From positions 806,001-870,000 of the forward strand of contig NC_018027.1 of assembly GCF_000266905.1 (NCBI RefSeq): DNA of 64,000 nt. Direction: 5' to 3'. The notes below the pieces were generated by a model. The model ran no database searches and was not told where the DNA came from. It was given only the letters and a program-made list of their open reading frames with translations. Made by a program: the position numbers and the translations under genes. This document shows positions 1 through 9,150 of this stretch, in pieces. The first letter of the stretch is position 1; every line of letters starts with the position of its first letter. Source of the stretch: Mycolicibacterium chubuense NBB4 (GTDB lineage Bacteria > Actinomycetota > Actinomycetes > Mycobacteriales > Mycobacteriaceae).

Positions 1-1119
1 CCACAGCACCGATCCCAGCGCCTGGCCGCCCATGAAGATCAGCTGGTACACCGACAGTCCGCGAGCCCGCACCCAGGCCGGCAGGCTCAGCTGCATCGAG
101 GCGTTCAACGTCGACAGCGACAGCAGCCACGAGGCGCCGCCGACCACCAGTGCCGCCACCACCGCGCCGAAGTTGTGCACCAGTGCCAGCACCGCGGTGG
201 CCGCGGCGAAGCCCGCCGCGCCGATCGTCAGCAACACGTTCTGGCCGTACCGCATTCGCAGCCGCGACAGCAGGAAGGCGCCGGCGACGGCGCCCAGTCC
301 CAGCGCGCCCAGCAGCAACCCGTATCCCGCCGACCCCAGCCCCAGTTGCCTCGCCGCGATCACCGGCAGCAGGCCCCACAGCGCACTGGCCGGTCCGATG
401 AACAGCGCGGCGCGCAGCAGGATGCGCCGCACGATCGGCGAACTGCGGATGAACCGCCCGCCGGCACTGAGCGCCGCCAGGGCACGCTCGGGCGGGTACT
501 GCTGCTCCACGGCGGGGCGCCGCCACGAGACCAGCACGATCACGATGCCGACGAACGACACGGCGTTGAGCGCGAAGACCAGCGTGGGCCCGGCCAGGGA
601 CACCAGTGCGCCGGCGATCGCCGGACCGATCGCCCGCGCGCCGTTCATGCTCATGCTGCCCAGCGCGGCGGCAGCCGGAATCTGTTGCGGAGGAACGAGA
701 TCCGGTTGGATCGCCTGCCACGCCGGCGCGGTGAGCGCCTGCCCGCAGCCGATGACGAACAACAGCGTCAGCAGCACCGCCGGCGTCGTCAACCCCGCGC
801 CCGTCAGCGCCGCCAGAAACGCCACGCCGGCGGCCATCGCGCCCTGGGTGGCGATCAGCAGCCGACGCCGGTCGACGAGGTCGGCCAGCACGCCCGACGG
901 CAGGGCCAGCAGCATCACCGGCAGGGTCGTGGCCGTCTGCACCAGCGGAACCAGGACGGCGGCGCGCGGGTCGGCGACGAGCATCCACTGCGCGCCGACG
1001 GTCTGCATCCAGGTGCCGAGATTGGAGACCAACTGCGCGATCCACAGCGCCCGGTAGATCGGAGACCGCAGCGGCGCCCACGTCGAGATCGACTGCGTGG
1101 CCGTCACCGCCGAGCTCAT
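1..1119 (-). CDS. MFS efflux transporter (EntS/MFS_3-like), partial at window edge
   Basis: The reverse strand is open from an ATG at 1119 to the window edge (373 codons) and encodes a polytopic membrane protein. It starts MSSAVTATQS and then shows the family-typical stretch around YRALWIAQLVSNLGTWMQT, a loop DLVDRRRLL between TM2 and TM3, and repeated Ala/Leu/Gly-rich helices. This pattern fits the enterobactin-exporter-like (MFS_3) branch, whose members are usually 400-540 aa, so the C-terminus lies outside the window. The start is only 4 nt after the stop of the upstream TetR gene, so it is the last visible gene of a tetR-tetR-MFS operon. Export of a drug, siderophore or lipophilic compound is likely; the substrate cannot be read from sequence. 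Confidence 0.85.
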   Translation of the reverse strand, partial: MSSAVTATQSISTWAPLRSPIYRALWIAQLVSNLGTWMQTVGAQWMLVADPRAAVLVPLVQTATTLPVMLLALPSGVLADLVDRRRLLIATQGAMAAGVAFLAALTGAGLTTPAVLLTLLFVIGCGQALTAPAWQAIQPDLVPPQQIPAAAALGSMSMNGARAIGPAIAGALVSLAGPTLVFALNAVSFVGIVIVLVSWRRPAVEQQYPPERALAALSAGGRFIRSSPIVRRILLRAALFIGPASALWGLLPVIAARQLGLGSAGYGLLLGALGLGAVAGAFLLSRLRMRYGQNVLLTIGAAGFAAATAVLALVHNFGAVVAALVVGGASWLLSLSTLNASMQLSLPAWVRARGLSVYQLIFMGGQALGSVLW

Positions 1120-1123
1120 GGGG

Positions 1124-1708
1124 TCACTGTAGGCCGGGATCGTCCGCCAGTTTGGCGTCGAGAATCGACAGCATCGTCAGGAGTGCGTTCTCAGGCAGCG
1201 GGGTGTTGTGCGCGGCCGCGATGAGCACGCCGACGATCGCCCCGGCGATGACGCGGCGCTCGACGGCGTCGGTCGGGGCGTCGGGCCGCTGCTGCAGCGC
1301 CTCGGTGATCAGGTCGGTCAGCTCCACATATGCCGTGTAGAGCAGGCCGCGCGCCTCCGGCACGGCGTACATCAACCGCTCGCCGGTGACCAGATCGTCG
1401 CGCTCCTCGGGCGAGAGCCGCCCGAACACCTCGGCCACGGCGTGGCGATAGGCGCCGACGATCGACAGCTCGGGAGGAGCTGCGGCGAACGCCTCGACGA
1501 TGGGCGTTATCTGATCCTCCGAGAGCAGGACGGCCTCTTTGACGCCGAAATACCGGTAAAACGTGCGCGGAGACACCTCCGCGGCCGTGGCGATCTGCTC
1601 GACGGTGGTGTTGGCGAAGCCGTGCTCGTGAAACAGCCGGAACGCTTCGCGGCGGATCGCGCGGCGGGTCTGCGACTTCTTGCGCTCCCGGAGACCGTCC
1701 GCACTCAT
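1124..1708 (-). CDS. TetR-family transcriptional regulator (first of tandem pair)
   Basis: A 194-aa protein with an N-terminal TetR helix-turn-helix (about residues 12-58; AEVSPRTFYRYFGVKEAVL is the recognition-helix region) followed by an all-helical ligand-binding domain. Its ATG overlaps the TGA of the upstream tetR by 4 nt (ATGA), so the two regulators are translationally coupled, and the MFS gene starts 4 nt after its stop. A local repressor of the exporter operon that responds to the exported compound is the natural inference. Two different TetR proteins in one operon is unusual and could mean a heteromeric or two-signal switch. Confidence 0.9.
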   Translation of the reverse strand: MSADGLRERKKSQTRRAIRREAFRLFHEHGFANTTVEQIATAAEVSPRTFYRYFGVKEAVLLSEDQITPIVEAFAAAPPELSIVGAYRHAVAEVFGRLSPEERDDLVTGERLMYAVPEARGLLYTAYVELTDLITEALQQRPDAPTDAVERRVIAGAIVGVLIAAAHNTPLPENALLTMLSILDAKLADDPGLQ

Positions 1709-2310
1709 GAGGCGGGGGACCCCATGACGCGCTCGGTATAGGCCAGTATCGGCTTCCGGAGCGCCTTGACCTCGTCGGCGCCGCCGTCGGTCAGCGCGTT
1801 GGTGACGAGGGTGGAGATCGCCGCGACCAGCGCCTGGCAGGCGAACCGGTCGGCTTTGCTGCGCACCTTGAACACCTTCGCTACGCCGGAGACGAACTCG
1901 TCCTGCAGCTCGACCCGGCGGCGCATGGCCTCCGGGCCGGCCGCGTACACCTCGAGAAGGAACAGCCGGGCCGTCGGGGGATCGAGGGCGATGAAGCCGA
2001 GGTAGTTGTCCAGCATGACCGCGAAGCGCTGCATCGGCGTACCGGTCGCCGGCGCGGCCAGGATCGCGTCGATGACGCGCCGCTGCATCCGTGCGTACCC
2101 GGACATGAAGCAGTCCTGCTTGGAATCGAAGTGCTGGTAAAACGTCGCCCTGGAGACCTTTGCTTCCTTTATCAGGTCATCCACGGTGGTGTTGCTGTAG
2201 CCATTCTTCGCCATTACTGCGGCGAGCGCTTTGAACAGCCGTTGCTTCTGATTGGCGGCGACCTCTTCTTTGGTGAGATGGTGACGGCCAGACGCGAGCC
2301 GCTCGGCCAT
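1705..2310 (-). CDS. TetR-family transcriptional regulator (second of tandem pair)
   Basis: A 201-aa TetR-family protein. The helix-turn-helix lies at about residues 30-65 (VDDLIKEAKVSRATFYQHFDSK), after a charged leader containing HHLTKEEVAANQKQRLF. I chose ATG 2310 because a perfect AGGAGG lies 7 nt upstream (2318-2323); an in-frame start at 2346 is possible but has no such site. It overlaps the next tetR by 4 nt and is first in the tetR-tetR-MFS operon. A plausible -10 hexamer TATACT lies upstream at 2378-2383 on this strand. Confidence 0.88.
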   Translation of the reverse strand: MAERLASGRHHLTKEEVAANQKQRLFKALAAVMAKNGYSNTTVDDLIKEAKVSRATFYQHFDSKQDCFMSGYARMQRRVIDAILAAPATGTPMQRFAVMLDNYLGFIALDPPTARLFLLEVYAAGPEAMRRRVELQDEFVSGVAKVFKVRSKADRFACQALVAAISTLVTNALTDGGADEVKALRKPILAYTERVMGSPAS

Positions 2311-2863
2311 TGCGTGGCCTCCTATTACCGGTGCAACCCCTGGCATCGTCTCTGTACCGGCTGCTTGTCTGCCGGAGAGTATAGGACAAACCAGGCTACA
2401 AGCTCGCCGACGGCGCTTTGTGGACAGCGAACACGCAGGCGCCCGCCGTGGTCACGAGCGTACACCGGACAGCAAATGGGCCTCGGGCAATTGCTCAGCG
2501 CAACAATTTGCTGGAAGGCTTGTTTGTGACTGACTGAGAAAAACTCACGCTTTGTGTCTACGCGGCGAGGAGCAGGGCCCCGCCGCCTGGACTAGACCAC
2601 CTGGTCTAGTCCAGTTGCCTTGAGTGGCACAGCGATTGGATCGGGGCCTCGGGAGCCGATAGTCCCGCTTTCAAGAATCCGTTCGTTTCTCGGAAACACG
2701 CATGTTTATGTACGATGCCATTGGTTTCTCCGGCAGAGCTGTCAAGGCGCGCGCAGTGAGGGGTTGGGCGAAGCCTTCTGCAAAGACGCGTCGGTCTCTG
2801 GTGTCCCCGGATGGGGGAGGAGGGGCCACCAGAGCCGGCGTGGTCGCAAACTCTCGATCGTGC
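2311..2863. other. Gene-free interval between the jet operon and the TetR-MFS operon
   Basis: This 553-bp stretch holds no open frame that looks coding. It contains the ribosome-binding site and a possible -10 box (TATACT, 2378-2383, minus strand) of the first TetR gene, and one strong palindrome at 2587-2614. In a typical Wadjet locus jetD would follow jetC here; I found no remnant of a JetD reading frame. The base composition is lower in GC than its surroundings (for example near 2480-2560), which fits a regulatory region or the scar of a past rearrangement. Confidence 0.6.
2587..2614. promoter_or_regulatory. Perfect palindrome, candidate TetR operator
   Basis: Two 13-bp arms, CTGGACTAGACCA and TGGTCTAGTCCAG, are exact inverted complements around a 2-bp CC centre. 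Size and symmetry are typical of TetR-family operators. There is no U-tract on either side, so a terminator is less likely. It lies about 275 bp upstream of the nearer TetR gene's start, beyond that gene's likely -10 box, so either a more distant promoter is controlled or another regulator binds here. Confidence 0.6.
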
Positions 2864-5800
2864 TCAGACCGGCGCCGGCACCTTCGCGCTGGACCGCATT
2901 TCCTGCCGCAGGGCGGTGAACTCCGAGATGGTCCGCGTCGCGACCGTCGCCACCGGCCGCGCGTTGCGGCCCGTGGCCTCGGTTTTGCTCACCATCACCA
3001 CGCTGTCGATGTAGGGCTGGATGGTGGTCGCGTTCTGCACCGTCGCGACGATCACCAGCTGGAAGCCGAACTTGCGGAACGCCTGGAGCGCCTGCTGCGC
3101 GAACTGCGGGTCCGACTTGCTGAACGCCTCATCCAGCATCAGCTGCGCGAAAACCGGTCTGTTGTCCGGCATCTCGGCGGTAGCCGAAAATGAATCGTGC
3201 GCGGGGCTGGCCAGGTTGAAACTGAGGGCGCCCGCCAGGCAGAACGCCATCAGCTTCTCCTGCTCGCCGCCGGAGTTGTCGCCGGCGTTGCTGTGCGTGC
3301 GGATCAGCTCCTCTGACGCCACATCCCACTCGGCGCAGTCGAACGTGAACCGGTTACGCACGTCCAGCGCATCCCGCGTCCACGCCTTGCCCTCCGGCGC
3401 CGTCGACGCCAGCCGGTTGCGCAGCCGCAGGATGTCGGCGTACTGGTCGAGGATCGCCTGCTTGTCGCCCAGCCCGACCTCGGCGATGCGCCGCGAGATC
3501 GCCCGCACGATCTCCGTCAGCTCCGACACCGCCGTCAGGCTGCGCGGCGTCGCGCGCAAGGTCAGCCGGGTGCCGCGGTTGAACTCCACGGCACCCAGAC
3601 CCGTGTTGACTCGCTCGATCTGCTCGGCGATCCGACGGGCCTCCTGCTCGGCGACCCGGTGCAGCGTGAGGATCGCGTCCGGCGCCTGCTCGGTCACCAG
3701 CCGCATCATCCGCTCGTAGGCCTCGGGCAGCTCACGCTCGTCGATGTGCCGGCACAGCGCGACGTAATCGTGCACGCGCTCATCGAAGTTCTCGGAGTTG
3801 TTCGGCACCGCGTCCGGGAACGCCGTGTCGAACGTGTTCAGGATTCGGGCCAGTTCGTCGTAGGAGCGGCGACGGCTCTCGCGCAGCTGTTCTCGCTCCT
3901 TCTTGATCGCGGCGAACAGCGCGTCGCGGTGCGGTTCGGGCTGTAGCAGCTCCAGGCCCACCGGCACCTGTCCCGCATACCGGTGCAGCAGCTCCGTCAG
4001 CGGCTCCGAGACGAACACGGGCTGCAGCCGCTCCGAGAGCTCCAGCAGCCGGGTGCGCCGGGAGTCGAGGTCGTCGCGGCGCGTCTGGATCGCACCCCGG
4101 CGCGTCATCAATTTCTGGATCTGCGACCAGCATTCGTCGGCGCGGGCGTTCAGCGCCTCGATGTCGGGGTTGTCGGCCAGCAGCAGCTCGTACTGCTCAC
4201 GCAGCCGGTCGGCGTGGCCGTCGGCGGTCTCGGTGTCGATGTGGCTCCACTGCGGGAACTGTTCGCAGATCGCCTTGCACGCCGCGGCCCGGTCCCGCCA
4301 CCGCTGGCGCTGCGCGGCGATGTCGTCGGCGGTGCGCCGCGCCGTCTGGTAGGCCTCCTCGGCCGCGGCCAGATCGACCGTCAGAGCGTTGATCTTCGCC
4401 GACACGTCGCCCTGGTACAGGTACTCCGACTGCTTGAGCGGGCGTCGGTCGTCCTTGATCGCCAGCCGGTCGGAGTCCTTGTACAGCCCGGTGTCGGTGA
4501 CCGCGCGGCGGAACCGCGCGAACACGTCGGGGGTGTCGACGCAGACATGGTCGCCCGCGGTGGTGATGACGTCGACGGCCTCGGCGGCACACGGATGTGT
4601 GGGGTCGACGGGGAAGAGCTTGGCCGCCAACGTGTTCGGCTCCGGATCGACCGGCGTGGCACCGAGGAACTTCGCCCGCACGTGGTGCAGTTGCAGCCGG
4701 CCGCGCATGTTGGTCTCGTTGACGAACTGCAGCACCTTAGTCCAGTGCTGGTCGGGCACCATGAGCCGCAGCCCCACTCCGCGCAGCACCTTCTCCACCG
4801 CGGTGCGCCACCGGGTCTGGTCCGGACGCAGGTCCATCAGCTCGGCGATGTAGGGCAGTTCCGTGGCGTCGAGCCCGGCCGCGGCGCAGATCTGGTCGCG
4901 CATCGTCAACGCGAACTCCGGCAACGCCGAGCCGACGTGCTCGACGCGCTTGAGTTCCTTGGCGGCCTCGTCGCGGGCGATGCGGGCCGCCTTCTGGGCG
5001 TACTCCGCGTCGGTGGACGCCTCGCGGTGGCGCTCGACCTTGGCGAGCAGCTCGGTGGCCTGGGTGAGCAGCTCCTCGCGCAGGTTCCAGAACTCGTCGG
5101 CGGTGTCGGGGACGTCGAGATCCTGCGCGGCGAGCATGTCCTCGTAGGCGCCGCGGCGGCGCGACACCTGCTCGGCCTCGGTCTCGGCGGCGGTCACCTG
5201 CGACTGCAGCGGCCCGATGCTCGCGCTGTTGCCGCTGATCTGTGCGTTCAGCGAATCAGCTTCGGCCTTGGCCAGATTCAGCGATCGGGTGACGTCTTCG
5301 TATTCGTTGTCGAGCTGGTCGATGGTGGTGTCGAGCTGCTCGATCTGGGTGGGGCACTGCGCCAGGCGGACGTGGTCGGTGTAGGCGCGCACCATCGGCA
5401 GGTCGACCAGGTCGATGATGCCGAGGTCCGTCGACTCCGACGCGTAGCGCTGCTGGATCTTCTCGATGTCGCCGAGGATCTTGCGTTTCCTCTGCGCGAC
5501 GGCGAGCAGCTCGCGGGCTTCCACCAGCGGGTCGATCTGCTTGAGCGCCTCGGGCAGCCGGGCGAGGCTGTCCGGCTCGTCGAGCATGAACTCGCGGACG
5601 AACTGCTCCAGTCCGCCAACGCTTTTCAGCGACTTGGCCTTGCCGAGCAGCTGCTGGGCCGCATCCGATGCGCGGATGCCGATGGTCGCGTAGAGCTGCG
5701 CCAGATACTGCGACTCCACCTTGGTGGTGAACCGCCAGCCTTGGCTTTTCCCGTCGCTCCGCTCGCCCCGGTCCTCCTTGAACACCCCGGTGTCGAAACG

Positions 5801-6283
5801 GCCTGCAGCCCAACGGTTGCAGACGTCCTCGATGTCGAGGTCGCCGTCGCCGAGCACGAACCGGCTCGACGAGTCGTTGCGCGACTCCCCGGTCAGCCAC
5901 TTGAGCACCAGGCCCGTCACGGTGCGGCCGGAGTCGCCGGCGTACGTCACCGCCACCGCCGACCATGCGGTGCCGTCGCCGCGCAGGTACATCACCCGGC
6001 TGGTGCCGCCGTCGCTGCGTTGCCCCCACGCGCCGCGCACGTACTTGTCGACGGTGCGCCGTCCTGCGCTGGAGCCGGCCGCGGTGTTGTCGCCGGAGGC
6101 GTTGAAGTTGCGGCGGTTGAACGGCAGGAAACCCAGCGAAATGGCATCCAGCAGTGAGGATTTACCGCTGCCCGAGGCGCCGGCGATCAAGGCGCCGCCC
6201 TCGCTGAACGGGATCGAGTGGTAGCCGTCGAACACACCCCAGTTGATGACCTGCAGCCGCGACAGGTGGAACTGCTCAGTCAT
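2864..6283 (-). CDS. jetC: JetC/MksB-type SMC-like ATPase (Wadjet condensin subunit)
   Basis: A 1139-aa SMC/MukB-like ATPase. The Walker A is at residues 35-42 (GASGSGKS) in an N-terminal AAA head. Long heptad-rich coiled-coil arms follow (about 230-480 and 680-900) around a hinge-like middle. The C-terminal half-head carries SGGEQEKL (1004-1011) and Walker B LMLDEAF (D1051, E1052). This layout is that of JetC/MksB, the motor of Wadjet or MksBEF condensins, which extrude DNA loops together with JetA (kleisin) and JetB. ATG 6283 is preferred because [10 protein letters not shown] is the usual beginning of the family; it overlaps the jetB stop by 8 nt. All key ATPase residues are present. No jetD follows. 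Confidence 0.93.
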   Translation of the reverse strand: MTEQFHLSRLQVINWGVFDGYHSIPFSEGGALIAGASGSGKSSLLDAISLGFLPFNRRNFNASGDNTAAGSSAGRRTVDKYVRGAWGQRSDGGTSRVMYLRGDGTAWSAVAVTYAGDSGRTVTGLVLKWLTGESRNDSSSRFVLGDGDLDIEDVCNRWAAGRFDTGVFKEDRGERSDGKSQGWRFTTKVESQYLAQLYATIGIRASDAAQQLLGKAKSLKSVGGLEQFVREFMLDEPDSLARLPEALKQIDPLVEARELLAVAQRKRKILGDIEKIQQRYASESTDLGIIDLVDLPMVRAYTDHVRLAQCPTQIEQLDTTIDQLDNEYEDVTRSLNLAKAEADSLNAQISGNSASIGPLQSQVTAAETEAEQVSRRRGAYEDMLAAQDLDVPDTADEFWNLREELLTQATELLAKVERHREASTDAEYAQKAARIARDEAAKELKRVEHVGSALPEFALTMRDQICAAAGLDATELPYIAELMDLRPDQTRWRTAVEKVLRGVGLRLMVPDQHWTKVLQFVNETNMRGRLQLHHVRAKFLGATPVDPEPNTLAAKLFPVDPTHPCAAEAVDVITTAGDHVCVDTPDVFARFRRAVTDTGLYKDSDRLAIKDDRRPLKQSEYLYQGDVSAKINALTVDLAAAEEAYQTARRTADDIAAQRQRWRDRAAACKAICEQFPQWSHIDTETADGHADRLREQYELLLADNPDIEALNARADECWSQIQKLMTRRGAIQTRRDDLDSRRTRLLELSERLQPVFVSEPLTELLHRYAGQVPVGLELLQPEPHRDALFAAIKKEREQLRESRRRSYDELARILNTFDTAFPDAVPNNSENFDERVHDYVALCRHIDERELPEAYERMMRLVTEQAPDAILTLHRVAEQEARRIAEQIERVNTGLGAVEFNRGTRLTLRATPRSLTAVSELTEIVRAISRRIAEVGLGDKQAILDQYADILRLRNRLASTAPEGKAWTRDALDVRNRFTFDCAEWDVASEELIRTHSNAGDNSGGEQEKLMAFCLAGALSFNLASPAHDSFSATAEMPDNRPVFAQLMLDEAFSKSDPQFAQQALQAFRKFGFQLVIVATVQNATTIQPYIDSVVMVSKTEATGRNARPVATVATRTISEFTALRQEMRSSAKVPAPV

Positions 6284-6965
6284 CGACCTCTTCTTCCTGG
6301 GCCACTGCCGCACCGCCGCCGTTCACGAGCAGCTCGAACTGCTGCTGCAACTCGGTGATCACGCTGGCCGTCATGACCGCGGTGATCACCGGGCTGATGG
6401 TGTAACTGTCCTCGTCGTCGCGGCTGCGGCGCAGGATCTCCAGCCCGGTCAGCCGGGCGATCGCGCCGTCGATGCGCGCGGCGAACGTCACGGCGTCGCG
6501 GTCGACGTCGTTGAGCACGCCGGAGAACAGGCCGTGCATCTCCTCGCGGCTGATCAGCACGCTCTGCCCGCCCGACGCGCGCATCATCTGCGCCAGGTGC
6601 AGCGCCAGGATGGAGTCGTAGGTGCCCAGCGGTTCGCGGCGGAGAAGCTTGATGCCCTTGGCGGATTCGTAGCGGGCCTGCTCGACGAACGCGACGTCGG
6701 TGCCGTCCACGACGCGCAGCAGCAGATCCAGTTCGGACAGCCGGGTCGACAGCTGGCTGCGGTACTCGAGTACCCACGCATAGACGTCGCTGTCGGTCTC
6801 GGCGCTGATGTAGCGGCGCGTGAGCAGGTGCTGCAACGCCCAGCACGCGCGGTCGGGCAACTGGGAGACGTCGCCGTCGAAGCGCGGCCGGCGCTGGTGC
6901 GGAGGCCGGGCGTTCTGGTCGACCTGCGGCAGGGACGAGAAGTCGATATCGGGCTCGGTCGTCAC
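6276..6965 (-). CDS. jetB: JetB/MksE-type accessory subunit (DUF4194)
   Basis: A 229-aa protein of the DUF4194 (JetB/MksE, KITE-like) type. It has a disordered start ([15 protein letters not shown]), then paired winged-helix-like helices including [13 protein letters not shown] and the stretch [17 protein letters not shown], and an acidic C-terminus EEEVDD. GTG 6965 is chosen because its first bases overlap the jetA TGA (GTGA, 4 nt), as expected for a coupled jetABC operon. It bridges the JetA kleisin and the JetC heads in the condensin complex. Confidence 0.9.
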   Translation of the reverse strand: MTTEPDIDFSSLPQVDQNARPPHQRRPRFDGDVSQLPDRACWALQHLLTRRYISAETDSDVYAWVLEYRSQLSTRLSELDLLLRVVDGTDVAFVEQARYESAKGIKLLRREPLGTYDSILALHLAQMMRASGGQSVLISREEMHGLFSGVLNDVDRDAVTFAARIDGAIARLTGLEILRRSRDDEDSYTISPVITAVMTASVITELQQQFELLVNGGGAAVAQEEEVDD

Positions 6966-8398
6966 TGAGCTACTCCAGCGGTGATCGGTTCGGTGAATGC
7001 CAAGTCGGGGACGGCGATTTCGCGGTCTCGGCCGTCGAGCGAACGGAACCGGACCGTCGTGGACTTCGCGGCCGCGTCGTTGGGTTGCTTGAGCGCCCAC
7101 GACCACAGCACGATGACGTGGCCGAGGTAGGCGTTGTCGAGTTTGGCGACCGCCTGGGGCAATGACACCGGCAGTGCGCTGTTGATCATCTCCGCCATCG
7201 CGGGCGCGTCGACCTGCGTGGTCAGTGCGGCGAAACTGGACAGGTCGACGTCGCCCTCGGCCGCGGCGGCCGGCTTCGGGTTGGACAGGTCGCCGATCTT
7301 GAAGCTCAGGGCGCCGACCGAGCTGATCGCGTGCCGGGCCAGCGGCAGCTCGAGGTCGATGCGCGAGTCGATCAACGACGTCTTCAGCAGGGTGCGGGCC
7401 GCGCCGATCGCCTCGTTGAGCTGACGGGCCACCCCCCGGCTCTGCTCCAATGTGCCGAACGCGGTGAACCGCTTGACCCGCTGCGCGCAGCGCTGCTGGA
7501 TGCGCTCGACCTCGTCGATCTGGTGGCCGACCAGTTCGAAGAAGCCGGCCATCACCGTGCGCAGCGCCGGGTCGAGGTGGGGCAGCGCGTCGGCGACGGC
7601 GGCGACGTCGGCCTCGAACTCGGCGCGCTGGTCGGGGTCGTTGATCATCCGCAGGAACGCGCGGTGGCTGTCGCGGCCCTGGGAGTCCCAGGCGGCCTGG
7701 TAGTCGGCGTACATCCGGCGCTGCCGGTCGCGGTAGGTGACATTGCTGTCGATGGGCTCGTCGAGGGCGGCGGTGGCCTGCTCGATCATCGTGCCGTACT
7801 GGCCGATGTCGGTGATCAGCCGTTCCATCTGCAGCGCGATGGCACGGGCCTCGTCGTAGGCGTCGGTGACGTCGGGCGCCGGGCGATCACCGGCGTCCAG
7901 TTCGTCGAGTTCCTGGTGCAGCGAGGCGATTTCGGCTTCGATGCTCTTGCGGATGCGGGCCGGGTCGTTGCCGACGCGGATGGCGACCTGCTTGAGGCGC
8001 CCGGCGATGCCGTTGATGGACCCGCCGGTGGCGATGGTGTCCTGGCGGCGCATCCCGCGCAGGAAGTCCAGTGCCCGGCGGGCGTCCTGGGTGAGGTAGC
8101 AGACGTTCTGGTCGAGGCGCTCGGCTCTGGTTTCTACGACGCGGTGCAGCCACCCCTGGCTGGCCCACGTCTTGATCAGCGCGAGCCCGGACTGGTCGTC
8201 GTCGAGGTCGTGCAGGTCGCGCTCGAGGCGGACCACCAGTTCGGTCTCGGCCATGACGCCGCCGGACAGGTGGCGGTCCATCAGCGTCGAGTACAGGCCC
8301 AGGTTGGTCGCCGCCAGCAGGCGGACCGTCGGCGAACTCTGCAGGTCGCGATTGAGGTCGAGCAGGTCAGCGGCCGACAGCCCCCCGTGGTCGTCCAC
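6962..8398 (-). CDS. jetA: JetA/MksF-type kleisin-like subunit (DUF3375)
   Basis: A 478-aa DUF3375 protein, the kleisin-like JetA/MksF component of Wadjet-type SMC systems. It is predominantly helical with an N-terminal winged-helix segment (LLAATNLGLYSTLMDRHL), coiled-coil stretches around 165-215 (EAEIASLHQELDELDAGDR) and a conserved middle region ending in FGTLEQSRGVARQLNEA. GTG 8398 has a strong GAGGAGG 4 nt upstream. It is the first gene of a minus-strand jetA-jetB-jetC operon with 4-nt and 8-nt overlaps, divergent from a toxin-antitoxin pair across about 160 bp. Confidence 0.92.
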   Translation of the reverse strand: MDDHGGLSAADLLDLNRDLQSSPTVRLLAATNLGLYSTLMDRHLSGGVMAETELVVRLERDLHDLDDDQSGLALIKTWASQGWLHRVVETRAERLDQNVCYLTQDARRALDFLRGMRRQDTIATGGSINGIAGRLKQVAIRVGNDPARIRKSIEAEIASLHQELDELDAGDRPAPDVTDAYDEARAIALQMERLITDIGQYGTMIEQATAALDEPIDSNVTYRDRQRRMYADYQAAWDSQGRDSHRAFLRMINDPDQRAEFEADVAAVADALPHLDPALRTVMAGFFELVGHQIDEVERIQQRCAQRVKRFTAFGTLEQSRGVARQLNEAIGAARTLLKTSLIDSRIDLELPLARHAISSVGALSFKIGDLSNPKPAAAAEGDVDLSSFAALTTQVDAPAMAEMINSALPVSLPQAVAKLDNAYLGHVIVLWSWALKQPNDAAAKSTTVRFRSLDGRDREIAVPDLAFTEPITAGVAQ

Positions 8399-8532
8399 CC
8401 GGCCTCCTCGATGCGTTCGTCGTTGGGTGCGGACGGTCCAAGATAGGCCACGGCGGCGACACCCCTGCGGTCCGGACGGGAGTGTCGGCGGCTTTCCGGC
8501 GCGTCGTGTGACGCATGTGATTCCAGTGGTGT

Positions 8533-8559
8533 GGTATCAGACTGGTATCGTTCCGGTAT
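8533..8559 (+). promoter_or_regulatory. Leaderless promoter with 11-bp-spaced GGTAT repeats
   Basis: Three GGTAT words start at 8533, 8544 and 8555, exactly 11 bp apart, so all face one side of the helix. A mycobacterial -10-like TATCGT (8546-8551) ends 6 nt before the antitoxin ATG at 8558, which suggests a leaderless transcript. Repeats covering the -10 and the start are what an autoregulating ribbon-helix-helix antitoxin would use. Confidence 0.55.
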
Positions 8560-8764
8560 GGGCATGACACTGCGGACCAGCGAGGAGCAGGCGGCGGCAC
8601 TGCGGCGACAGGCTGCTGCCGAGGGCCGTTCGATGCAAGCCGTCGCGCTCTCGGCAATCGACGAATACATCGCTCGCAGAACACATAAGTCCAAGGTGGA
8701 TAGCGCGCTGAAACGCGTGGTCGCCGAAGAGGCGGAAGTGCTGGAGCGGCTCAAAGACGCATGA
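8558..8764 (+). CDS. Ribbon-helix-helix-type antitoxin of a Doc toxin-antitoxin pair
   Basis: A 68-aa protein beginning MGMTLRTSEEQAAALRRQA. The short beta segment MTLRTS followed by helices (EEQAAALRRQAAAEGRS and MQAVALSAIDEYIARR) fits a MetJ/Arc/RHH DNA-binding antitoxin; the charged C-terminal helix [17 protein letters not shown] would wrap the toxin. Its stop overlaps the toxin's ATG by 4 nt. Start 8558 is favoured by a leaderless -10 spacing; ATG 8564 is an alternative. RHH-Doc/Fic pairings are known in actinobacteria. Confidence 0.85.
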   Translation: MGMTLRTSEEQAAALRRQAAAEGRSMQAVALSAIDEYIARRTHKSKVDSALKRVVAEEAEVLERLKDA

Positions 8765-9150
8765 TCGAATACCTCGACCTCGAGGACCTCCTGGTGATTG
8801 CGCGCCACGCTGTCGGCGAGGACGTTGCGGTTCGCGATTTCGGGCTTCTCGAGTCGGCTTTGGCGCGGCCCCGTGCTTCGGTATTCGGTCAAGATGCCTA
8901 CCCGGATCTGCATCTCAAAGCTGCCGCACTCATGCATTCACTTGCCCGCAATCACGCGCTGGTGGACGGAAACAAGCGTCTGGCATGGACGGCGTGTCGA
9001 ACGTTCCTGGCTCTCAACGGTCAGATGATCCGCGCCACGGAAGACGAGCGCTTCGACTTCGTCATGCGCGTGGCCACAGGGGCCGAGCCTGAACTCGATT
9101 ACGTTGCCGAGACGCTGAGAACATGGAGCTACCAGGACCCGCCTGGTTGA
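8761..9150 (+). CDS. Doc/Fic-family toxin (death-on-curing)
   Basis: A 129-aa Doc-type Fic protein. The signature motif HALVDGNKR (residues 65-73) matches the Doc/Fic consensus HxFx(D/N)GNKR, with His65, Asp69, Asn71, Lys72 and Arg73 present, except that Leu/Val replace the usual Phe region. Doc toxins phosphorylate elongation factor EF-Tu and stop translation; other Fic proteins AMPylate targets. The short length and [17 protein letters not shown] start are typical of Doc. It is coupled by ATGA overlap to the antitoxin. Catalytic residues look intact, so it is probably active. Confidence 0.88.
   Translation: MIEYLDLEDLLVIARHAVGEDVAVRDFGLLESALARPRASVFGQDAYPDLHLKAAALMHSLARNHALVDGNKRLAWTACRTFLALNGQMIRATEDERFDFVMRVATGAEPELDYVAETLRTWSYQDPPG

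Noticed and set aside
2587..2614. Palindrome read as a transcription terminator for jetC
   Set aside because: No T-tract, and its 2-bp centre is too short for an RNA hairpin loop without melting arms; operator is a better fit.
2311..2863. Remnant of a jetD gene after jetC
   Set aside because: No frame with Toprim-like or DUF2220 motifs was recognised on either strand.
3983..6157. Long open frame on the plus strand opposite jetC
   Set aside because: It is Arg/Gly/Val-rich shadow coding with no domain; the minus-strand frame has clear SMC motifs.
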